The notes beneath the pieces are model-generated. The model did no database searches, was not told the DNA's origin, and worked only from the letters and a program-made list of their open reading frames with translations. Of a stretch of DNA of 6,582 nt, positions 1-4,861 are shown piece after piece. This DNA comes from Candidatus Hydrothermarchaeota archaeon (GTDB taxonomy: Archaea > Hydrothermarchaeota > Hydrothermarchaeia > Hydrothermarchaeales > BMS3B). Each line of letters opens with the position of its first letter. The first letter of the stretch is position 1. Made by a program: the position numbers and the translations under genes. Location: the NCBI GenBank assembly GCA_015521945.1, contig WANG01000009.1, positions 1 to 6,582 of the forward strand, in the 5' to 3' direction.

Positions 1-9
1 AGCAGCAAG

Positions 10-17
10 TTTTAAGT
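10..17 (+). promoter_or_regulatory. Probable TATA box for the CBS-domain gene
   Basis: TTTTAAGT is centred about 28 bases before the ATG at 42, the distance expected if the transcript starts at or next to the start codon. No Shine-Dalgarno site lies at a useful distance before that ATG, which fits a leaderless mRNA. The assignment rests on position and AT content only. Confidence 0.42.
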
Positions 18-41
18 GGATGGGAGTGCAAGGTTTTAGGG

Positions 42-443
42 ATGCAGGCTGAAGATGTGCACAGCATGCGGGTGGAGAAGCTGATGACGAAGTACGTGCT
101 CATGGTTGAGCCGGAGATGCGGGTGGCTGACGTGATGAGCAGGATGCTTGAGCACAACTTCAGGTGCGTCATAGTGGGGGACAGGTACAGGGAGCTCGGA
201 CTGGTGACCAGGTTTGATATCCTGGAGAAGGTGGTGGGCGCGGGCAGGGACCCCCTGGAGGTCAGGGTGGTTGACATCATGGAGAAGCCCTTAGTGTATA
301 TTGATGCGGATGCCACCGTGGGTGAGGCTGCCAAGCTCATGGGAGAGAACCAGATATGCAACCTGCCGGTGAGGAGGAACGGGGAGACGGTGGGAATAAT
401 CGGGAGCACCGACATATTCAATGAGTACGTTAAGAGGTACTGA
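42..443 (+). CDS. Two-CBS-domain protein (small-molecule sensor)
   Basis: This 133-residue protein is essentially two CBS domains forming one Bateman module (about residues 11-66 and 76-130), with no attached enzyme or membrane domain. Each repeat ends in the usual nucleotide-contact pattern, G-L-V-T-R-F-D at 53-59 and G-I-I-G-S-T-D at 118-124. CBS pairs generally bind adenosine compounds such as AMP, ATP or S-adenosylmethionine and regulate a partner. Stand-alone versions are common in archaea and their partners are usually unknown. Start: ATG 42 follows a TATA-like element at leaderless distance; ATG 66 would trim eight residues and still keep both domains. The stop lies only seven bases before a tRNA gene. 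The ligand and partner cannot be told from sequence. Confidence 0.9.
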   Translation: MQAEDVHSMRVEKLMTKYVLMVEPEMRVADVMSRMLEHNFRCVIVGDRYRELGLVTRFDILEKVVGAGRDPLEVRVVDIMEKPLVYIDADATVGEAAKLMGENQICNLPVRRNGETVGIIGSTDIFNEYVKRY

Positions 444-450
444 GCTTGAA

Positions 451-523
451 GGGCCGGTGGTCTAGGGGTTATGACGTCACGCTTACAACGTGAAGGTCGG
501 CGGTTCAAATCCGCCCCGGCCCA
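451..523 (+). tRNA. tRNA-Val (anticodon UAC)
   Basis: A complete 73-nt cloverleaf. The acceptor stem GGGCCGG/CCGGCCC is perfect, the anticodon stem TCACG/CGTGA closes the loop CTTACAA with anticodon TAC (reads GUA, valine), and the T arm GGCGG-TTCAAAT-CCGCC is perfect. The discriminator base is A, as in valine tRNAs. The CCA end is not encoded and must be added by CCA-adding enzyme. There is no intron. It starts seven bases after the CBS gene; a weak TATA-like CATATTCAA near 412-420, inside that gene, could be its promoter, or it is processed from a shared transcript. Confidence 0.97.
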
Positions 524-526
524 TCC

Positions 527-531
527 TTTTT
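527..531 (+). terminator. T-run after tRNA-Val(UAC)
   Basis: Five T residues begin three bases after the tRNA 3' end. Archaeal RNA polymerase terminates at such T-runs without needing a hairpin. The same bases form the first half of a TATA-like element, so the site may serve both neighbours. Confidence 0.5.
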
Positions 532-536
532 ATATG
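529..536 (+). promoter_or_regulatory. TATA box upstream of the HD gene or a structured RNA
   Basis: TTTATATG is close to the archaeal TATA consensus and is the best match in the intergenic region. Transcription would start about 25 bases later, near 556-560, giving a leader of about 130 nt before the HD-protein ATG at 690. The upstream BRE position is C-rich and not a good match. Confidence 0.55.
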
Positions 537-544
537 CGGGGGCA

Positions 545-666
545 CGCCAGGGTGGCGCCATGCAGCGGTGCTCTGGGAGTGAGGCAGCGCCTCAGCCTGC
601 GATGCTCCTCGCCGTGGCTGCGGGAGCGTGGGCGGGTGAAAGTCAGCCACGCGTGCGTGGTAGCTG
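545..666 (+). other. GC-rich segment with potential hairpins: 5' leader or unrecognised small RNA
   Basis: The 524-689 gap has no credible gene; its short reading frames overlap the tRNA or the HD gene out of frame. It holds several inverted repeats: CGCCA (545-549) with TGGCG (553-557); TGAGGC (580-585) with GCCTCA (589-594); and CGTGGCTG (613-620) with CAGCCACG (644-651), eight perfect pairs. The 644-651 arm can instead fold locally, 644-647 with 663-666 and 648-651 with 656-659, so two mutually exclusive stems are possible. I recognise no known riboswitch, H/ACA or C/D signature. GC-rich sequence forms chance hairpins, so confidence is low. Confidence 0.35.
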
Positions 667-689
667 GGGAAAAGAGTTATTAGGCTGGA

Positions 690-1904
690 ATGTCAGAGAA
701 TTTCTGGATGCCCGCCAAGATTATAAGGGACCCCGTGCACGGAGATGTGTTTATCACTGAAGCGGAGCTGGAGCTCATAGATACGCCTGAATTCCAGAGG
801 CTTCGCAGAATCAAGCAGCTGGGGATGTCCTGCCTGGTGTATCCGAGCGCAAATCACACGAGGTTTGAGCACTCCTTGGGGGCGCTGCACTTAGCGGGAA
901 GGCTGGTGGAGAGGCTGGGGCTCGGGGAGGAGGATGCCAGGCTGCTCAGGCTTGCGGCTCTGCTGCACGACCTGGGTCATGGGCCGCTGTCCCACACCAG
1001 CGAGGAGCTTCTTGCCAGGTACTCGGAGGCTTCCCATGAGACCCTGACGGCGGAGACGATTAGGCACTCGGAGGTGGCGGATGTGCTGGGGGGCTTCGGG
1101 TTTTCTCCGGGTGAGCTGGTGAGGGTGCTTGAGGGGGACGCCGGCTACCTGAGCAAGATGATAAGCGGGGAGTTTGATATAGACAGGATGGACTACCTGG
1201 TTAGAGATGCCCACCACACGGGGGTTGCGTACGGGGTTATAGACCTGGACAGGCTGATAAACACCCTCGTGCTCAGGGACGGGGTGCTGGTGGTGGAGGA
1301 GAGGGGGCTCAGAGCGGTGGAGGGGCTGCTGGTGGCGAGGTTCCTGATGATACCCACGGTGTACCTGCACCACACCTCGCGCATCGCGGATGCGATGTTC
1401 CTCAAGGCGATGGAGATGGCGATTGAGCTGGGGCTGCTCAGCTTCCAGGAGCTCATGCGCATGGACGACTTCCAGGTGACCTGCTTCCTCAGGTCGGCGG
1501 GGGGGTACATAGGGGAGATTGGGGAGAGGCTGGACCACAGGAGGCTTTTCAAGAAGGTGGTGCACCTGAGCTGGAGCGCCCTGGGGGAGGAGGGCGCCAG
1601 GCAGGCGATTGAGCTCAGGAGAAGGGTTGACAGGATGGCGAGGATTGAGCGTGAGCTTGCTGAGGATGCGGGGCTTGAGTACGGGTACGTGCTCCTTGAT
1701 ATACCTCCAGAGCCGAGCTACCAGGAGCAGGAGGCGCCGGTGCTGAGCGAGGGGGAGGTCAGGAGGATAGGGGAGGTGTCCCCGCTGGTCAGGGTGCTCA
1801 GGGTGGCGCAGCGAACCCACTGGAGCATGGGGGTGTATGCGCCTGAGGAGCACGTGCCCAGGGTGGCGAAGGTGGCGGAGGCTCTTGAGGCTTACTTAGG
1901 GTGA
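690..1904 (+). CDS. HD-superfamily phosphohydrolase, SAMHD1-like (probable dNTP triphosphohydrolase)
   Basis: 404 residues, about the usual length for archaeal members of COG1078. The full HD metal site is present: H61 in H-T-R-F-E-H-S-L-G, H93-D94 in H-D-L-G-H-G-P-L-S-H, and D165 in D-R-M-D-Y. These match human SAMHD1 H167, H206/D207 and D311. Other active-site counterparts are also seen (R58, H97, H102, H116, Y169, D173). Family enzymes hydrolyse dNTPs to deoxynucleoside plus triphosphate; the preferred nucleotide of archaeal members is mostly unknown. The N-terminal K-I-I-R-D-P-V-H-G is also typical. It should be cytosolic. No Shine-Dalgarno site supports ATG 690; ATG 708 is an alternative six residues in. 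The stop overlaps a possible GTG (1901) of the next frame. Confidence 0.93.
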   Translation: MSENFWMPAKIIRDPVHGDVFITEAELELIDTPEFQRLRRIKQLGMSCLVYPSANHTRFEHSLGALHLAGRLVERLGLGEEDARLLRLAALLHDLGHGPLSHTSEELLARYSEASHETLTAETIRHSEVADVLGGFGFSPGELVRVLEGDAGYLSKMISGEFDIDRMDYLVRDAHHTGVAYGVIDLDRLINTLVLRDGVLVVEERGLRAVEGLLVARFLMIPTVYLHHTSRIADAMFLKAMEMAIELGLLSFQELMRMDDFQVTCFLRSAGGYIGEIGERLDHRRLFKKVVHLSWSALGEEGARQAIELRRRVDRMARIERELAEDAGLEYGYVLLDIPPEPSYQEQEAPVLSEGEVRRIGEVSPLVRVLRVAQRTHWSMGVYAPEEHVPRVAKVAEALEAYLG

Positions 1905-1910
1905 GTCTCC

Positions 1911-1924
1911 CAAAAGTATTTAAT
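1911..1924 (+). promoter_or_regulatory. Internal promoter: BRE plus TATA box
   Basis: CAAAAG (1911-1916), purine-rich like a BRE, is followed directly by TATTTAAT (1917-1924), an AT island in otherwise GC-rich DNA. The TATA centre is about 28 bases before ATG 1949, the spacing expected for a leaderless transcript. This promoter would drive the membrane protein, phosphoribosyltransferase and cdhC separately from the HD gene, and it argues against a start at GTG 1901. Confidence 0.6.
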
Positions 1925-1948
1925 TCCGTGCTCTGCTATTCTATACAG

Positions 1949-2764
1949 ATGCTTATGAGGATTGTAAGAGTGGCGGCGGTTCTCTCAATTATTGTAGTCG
2001 TGCTGGGTATTGTGGGCATAAACCTGGTGCTTTCTGTTAAGGAGGACGCCTCCGCCATGCGTGAGGAGAACCTGGGGGTTTTTCTGGTGAACCCTGAGAG
2101 CGGGGAGGTGGAGCTCGCCGCGGCGGTGCTCCAGCCCTCGGGGGAGACGGTGCTGCTCAGGAGCTCCCAGATGGTCGGGAGCAGAAGCCTGGGGGAGGTG
2201 TTCAGCGGCTCGGAGAAGGAGGGCGCCTACTCGCTTGTGGGGATGGAGCTTGAGGGGTACACCTTCACCGAGAGCGGGGTGGGTGTGAGGAAGGTGAGGG
2301 TGGACAGGGTGGTGGTGGTGGAGGATGAGGTGCTGCGGGAGGTGTTCAAGCCCGCCGGGGTGGTGAGGATTCAGCAGAGCTTCGGGAGCCTGAGCGCGAG
2401 CACGAGCCTTGATTCTGCGGGGCTGGTGCGGGTGCTCAGGGGTGACATGGAGGGCGTGACCTGGGAGGTTGTTCTAAGCACGCCCCTGATGAAGCTAACG
2501 CGTGAGGTGAGCACGCAGGAGCTGCTCAGCCTTGCTGAGAGCGCGGGTGTTGAGGTGGATGAGGAGTTGGTGAAGGCGTACGTGCTTGCGGAGTTTGGAA
2601 GGCAGGCTTCTCCCGTGATTCAGGAGCGCAGGGATGAAACCCTCGCCACGCTGCTCTCCGCGTACCGCCAGGGCAGGATAAGGATATACCCGGAGAACAC
2701 CCTCACCAGAGCCCTGAAGTACCTGCCCGAGGGGCTGCTGATGAAGATGGTGGGTGGTGCATGA
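1949..2764 (+). CDS. Membrane-anchored protein of unknown function, possibly LCP/DUF4012-like
   Basis: 271 residues from ATG 1949. One hydrophobic segment (about residues 5-29) after a short basic N-terminus reads as a signal anchor, putting the rest (31-271) outside the cell. I do not recognise the family with certainty. Residues 43-59 (a V-F-L-V-N-P-E-S-G-E-V-E-L strand pattern), 118-141 (V-D-R-V-V-V-V-E-D then V-L-R-E-V-F-K-P-A-G-V-V-R-I) and 209-238 (K-A-Y-V-L-A-E-F then an Arg-rich helix) follow the order of landmarks in LytR-CpsA-Psr or DUF4012 domains. The conserved arginines of true LCP transferases are not evident. Start: GTG 1901, which overlaps the HD stop, would add 16 residues, but the promoter at 1911-1924 favours 1949; ATG 1955 is also possible. 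The stop overlaps the next ATG (ATGA), implying translational coupling. Confidence 0.78.
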   Translation: MLMRIVRVAAVLSIIVVVLGIVGINLVLSVKEDASAMREENLGVFLVNPESGEVELAAAVLQPSGETVLLRSSQMVGSRSLGEVFSGSEKEGAYSLVGMELEGYTFTESGVGVRKVRVDRVVVVEDEVLREVFKPAGVVRIQQSFGSLSASTSLDSAGLVRVLRGDMEGVTWEVVLSTPLMKLTREVSTQELLSLAESAGVEVDEELVKAYVLAEFGRQASPVIQERRDETLATLLSAYRQGRIRIYPENTLTRALKYLPEGLLMKMVGGA

Positions 2765-3309
2765 GGTACCTGAGGCTGAGCTGGGAGGATATTGAGAGGC
2801 AGTGCGTTGAGCTTGCCAAGATGCTCAGGCGCTCGGGGGTTAGAGCTGATATGATAGTGGGGATTTCAAGGGGCGGGCTGGTGCCGGCGAGGCTGCTGAG
2901 CGACCTGCTGGGGAATGATGAGCTGCACACCATGAGGGTCAAGTTCTACACGGGTATTGGCAAGGTGGGGGAGAGGCCGGTGATTCTGCACCCCACCCAG
3001 GTGGATGTCACTGGCAGGAGGGTGCTGCTGGTGGATGATATTGCCGACAGCGGGAAGAGCCTGAGCACAGCGAAGAGGCACCTGGAGGAGAGGGGGGCGG
3101 GGGAGATCGTGGTGGCGACCCTGATGAAGAAGCCTGCCTCGGTGATTACTCCCGATTTCTACGTGCAGGAGACGGATGCGTGGGTGATATTCCCCTGGGA
3201 GGCCAGGGAGACCGCGAGGCTTATCGCATCGGGTGCGGAGAATGTGGAGGAGGAGCTCAGGGCTGCCGGGCTGGTGGAGGTTGCAAGGGAGCTTGAGGAG
3301 GATTGCTGA
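2761..3309 (+). CDS. Type I phosphoribosyltransferase, probably 6-oxopurine (Gpt/Hpt-like)
   Basis: 182 residues. The PRPP-binding motif V-L-L-V-D-D-I-A-D-S-G-K-S-L (88-101) is intact, with its paired acidic residues. G-I-S-R-G-G-L (34-40) is the pyrophosphate loop after the first strand. F-P-W-E (144-147) near the C-terminal hood is typical of the archaeal COG2236 group of xanthine/guanine/hypoxanthine phosphoribosyltransferases. Expected reaction: purine base plus PRPP to nucleotide plus pyrophosphate, in the cytosol. The exact base cannot be read from sequence. It is coupled to the upstream gene by a 4-nt ATGA overlap and abuts cdhC with no gap. With the HD phosphohydrolase it suggests nucleotide breakdown and salvage, though a nucleoside phosphorylase would be needed between them and is not in this window. 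Confidence 0.92.
   Translation: MRYLRLSWEDIERQCVELAKMLRRSGVRADMIVGISRGGLVPARLLSDLLGNDELHTMRVKFYTGIGKVGERPVILHPTQVDVTGRRVLLVDDIADSGKSLSTAKRHLEERGAGEIVVATLMKKPASVITPDFYVQETDAWVIFPWEARETARLIASGAENVEEELRAAGLVEVARELEEDC
3295..3301 (+). promoter_or_regulatory. Shine-Dalgarno site for cdhC
   Basis: GAGGAGG lies inside the last codons of the phosphoribosyltransferase gene, eight bases before the cdhC ATG at 3310. It fixes that start and shows cdhC is translated from the shared mRNA. Confidence 0.7.
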
Positions 3310-4548
3310 ATGAAGGTGCCGGTGGATGTGAGCAGGATATACGAGGGTGAGAGGATACCCGAGGAGGAGGTGTTTGTCACCTTAGAGCCGGGTGTTGAGC
3401 TGCTCAGGGTGAGCGAGGATGTGAGGGAGGGGGTGGTGGTCAGCGGCAGGGAGCTTGAGGAGATGAAGCAGGGGGAGCGCCTGCCCTTCGGGCTGAGGGT
3501 GATGGTGAAGGGCAGCATGAGCAGGGACGCTGAAGGAGTGCTTGAGCGCAGGCTGCACGAGTTCATCAACTACATCCAGGGGGTGGTGCATGAGGGCTCA
3601 AGGAGCAACGTGAGGGTCAGGATAAGCAGACGGGCTGTGGAGCAGGGGCTCAGGCTGGAGCACATAGGCATGGTGGTGGGTGAGCTGCTGAGGAAGGAGT
3701 ACCCCGCAATCTCGGGGGTGAGCGTGGAGCTGATAACGGATGAGGGGGCGGTGAGGGAGCTGGCGGAGGTTGCGGAGGAGGTGTACAGGGAGAGGGATGA
3801 GAGGGCGGCGTCCCTCAGGGATGAGGAGGTTGATGTTTTTTATGCCTGCGAGATATGCGAGAATCACGCCCCGAAGCATGAGTGCATAATCTCGCCTTCA
3901 AGGCCCTCGGGGTGCGGGGTTATCTCCTGGCTTGAGGCGAGGGCTGCGGTGGAGATGGGGGAGCAGGCGCTCAAGCCCGTGAGGAAGGGCAGGGTGCTTG
4001 ATGAGGCTAAGGGTGAGTTTGAGGGGGTGAACGAGCACTCCAAGGGGAAGGGTAAGGAGAGGGTGTTCCTGCACAGCCTGTTTGAGCACCCCCACTCCCA
4101 GTGCTCCTGCGCCCAGGCGGTGGTTTTCTACATCCCCGAGGTGGATGGTGTGGGGATAGTGGATGCCTGGTTCAGGGGAAAGACGCCCTACGGGCTGGAT
4201 TTCTCGGGCATAATAAAGCAGATAGGCGACGGGGGTCAGCACACGGGGTTTACGGGGGTGTCAATCGCTTACCTGCGCTCCCCAAAGTTCCTGCAGGGGG
4301 ATGGGGGCTGGAGCAGGGTGGTGTGGATGCCCTCCCACCTGAAGGAGATGCTGAGGGATGCCATCCCGAGGGAACACTTTGAGAGGATTCTGACGGAGCG
4401 GGAGGCTCCGACCCTTGAGGAGCTTCAGAGGCTGCTGCGCGGAAGGAAGAAGGAGGAGGAGCAAGCCCTCATAGCTGTGCCCAGCTGGAGGTTCAGGGTG
4501 AACTTCCAGAACGCGGAGTTCAGAGTTGGAAGGGTGATTTTTGAGTAG
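3310..4548 (+). CDS. cdhC: Acetyl-CoA decarbonylase/synthase complex, beta subunit (acetyl-CoA synthase)
   Basis: 412 residues. It carries the A-cluster (Ni-Ni-[4Fe-4S]) that joins a methyl group, CO and CoA into acetyl-CoA, or cleaves acetyl-CoA. The ligands are clear: C180, C183, C192 and C202 with spacing C-x2-C-x8-C-x9-C, identical to C506/509/518/528 of the Moorella enzyme, and C265-S-C267 as the distal-nickel C-x-C motif (595/597 in Moorella). Conserved stretches include V-D-V-F-Y (174-178), F-Y-I-P-E-V-D-G (273-280) and Q-G-D-G-G-W-S-R-V-V-W (329-339). The central residue of C-x-C is Ser, where Methanosarcina and Moorella have Gly. The C-terminus (393-412) aligns with the end of Methanosarcina CdhC, but the long acidic Ala/Met/Pro linker before it is cut to about a dozen residues. 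The other cdh genes are not adjacent, so the complex must be assembled from separate loci, as in Archaeoglobus. Confidence 0.97.
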   Translation: MKVPVDVSRIYEGERIPEEEVFVTLEPGVELLRVSEDVREGVVVSGRELEEMKQGERLPFGLRVMVKGSMSRDAEGVLERRLHEFINYIQGVVHEGSRSNVRVRISRRAVEQGLRLEHIGMVVGELLRKEYPAISGVSVELITDEGAVRELAEVAEEVYRERDERAASLRDEEVDVFYACEICENHAPKHECIISPSRPSGCGVISWLEARAAVEMGEQALKPVRKGRVLDEAKGEFEGVNEHSKGKGKERVFLHSLFEHPHSQCSCAQAVVFYIPEVDGVGIVDAWFRGKTPYGLDFSGIIKQIGDGGQHTGFTGVSIAYLRSPKFLQGDGGWSRVVWMPSHLKEMLRDAIPREHFERILTEREAPTLEELQRLLRGRKKEEEQALIAVPSWRFRVNFQNAEFRVGRVIFE

Positions 4549-4610
4549 GAGTCTCAGGGCTCATAGGGCTCATCACGGCTCAGCTCGCCCATCATTCATC
4601 ATCGACACCC
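4547..4610 (-). ncRNA. Box C/D guide sRNA (2'-O-methylation guide)
   Basis: Read on the minus strand, in order: box C ATGATGA (4602-4596), 12-nt guide ATGATGGGCGAG (4595-4584), box D' CTGA (4583-4580), spacer GCC, box C' GTGATGA (4576-4570), 12-nt guide GCCCTATGAGCC (4569-4558), box D CTGA (4557-4554). Both guides are exactly the 12 nt typical of archaea, and all boxes match consensus. Flanks 4604-4610 and 4547-4553 can form a terminal stem with one U-U mismatch and a G-U end pair. Such RNAs assemble with L7Ae, Nop5 and fibrillarin and direct methylation opposite the fifth guide base from the D or D' box. The 3' flank overlaps the last two bases of the cdhC stop codon, so the RNA is convergent with cdhC. 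Only a weak TATA-like AGATACAA (4649-4642, minus) could be its promoter. Confidence 0.88.
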
Positions 4611-4675
4611 TCTGCAGCGGAGGTGACGACACCCAACAATCTTGTATCTCGGTAGGTAAGAGTGCCTGCAATGAA

Positions 4676-4749
4676 GGGCCCGTAGTCTAGCTGGTTATGA
4701 CGTCGCCTTGACACGGCGGAGGTCCGGAGTTCAAATCTCCGCGGGCCCA
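4676..4749 (+). tRNA. tRNA-Val (anticodon GAC)
   Basis: A complete 74-nt cloverleaf. Acceptor stem GGGCCCG/CGGGCCC is perfect; anticodon stem TCGCC/GGCGG (one T-G pair) closes the loop TTGACAC with anticodon GAC (reads GUC, GUU); T arm CGGAG-TTCAAAT-CTCCG is perfect; discriminator is A. CCA is not encoded and there is no intron. The D loop is one base longer than in the tRNA-Val(UAC) at 451, and the two share most of the D arm, so they are isoacceptor paralogues. A T-rich stretch, CTTTGTTTT (4761-4769), may end its transcript, unless the RNA runs on into leuA. Confidence 0.97.
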
Positions 4750-4774
4750 TCCTTCAGCAGCTTTGTTTTCAGTT

Positions 4775-4810
4775 GTTACCTTCACCCGCACCTGCTGCAA
4801 AGGAGGTAGC
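4775..4810 (+). promoter_or_regulatory. Possible Shine-Dalgarno-sequestering hairpin upstream of leuA
   Basis: GTTACCTTC (4775-4783) can pair along all nine positions with GGAGGTAGC (4802-4810), seven Watson-Crick and two G-U pairs, with an 18-nt loop. The 3' arm contains AGGAGGT (4801-4807), the strongest Shine-Dalgarno sequence in the window, so folding would hide it. The loop also contains CTGCTG (4792-4797), complementary to CAGCAG (4755-4760), allowing a pseudoknot or an alternative pairing. This is a fold read by eye, with no energy calculation or comparison behind it. Confidence 0.4.
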
Positions 4811-4812
4811 TG

Positions 4813-4845
4813 ATGGCAGGAAGGGATTATCTTCTATGTGATTGA
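4813..4845 (+). CDS. Possible ten-residue leader peptide upstream of leuA
   Basis: ATG 4813 lies five bases after a near-perfect Shine-Dalgarno site (AAAGGAGGT, 4799-4807) and opens a frame that stops at TGA 4843-4845. The peptide is MAGRDYLLCD. Its two adjacent leucines use CTT and CTA, unlike the CTG/CTC-rich codons around it. The frame is out of register with leuA and ends 16 bases before ATG 4862, so ribosomes could re-initiate at leuA. It could be a regulatory leader, but ten codons can arise by chance, and the strong Shine-Dalgarno site is the main support. Confidence 0.33.
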   Translation: MAGRDYLLCD

Positions 4846-4861
4846 GAAGGTCAGAGGGAAG

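Noticed and set aside
471..760. Two short plus-strand reading frames (471-683 and 560-760)
   Set aside because: One begins inside the tRNA and the other runs into the HD gene out of frame. Neither has a ribosome-binding site or recognisable sequence.
891..1853. Long minus-strand reading frame opposite the HD gene
   Set aside because: It is a composition artefact of a GC-rich, purine-loaded gene. The translation is rich in His, Pro, Leu and Gln with no domain, while the plus strand encodes a complete HD enzyme.
4558..4584. Apparent tandem repeat of GGCTCA units just after cdhC
   Set aside because: Fully explained by the D guide and the D', C' and D boxes of the minus-strand C/D sRNA, not a separate repeat family.
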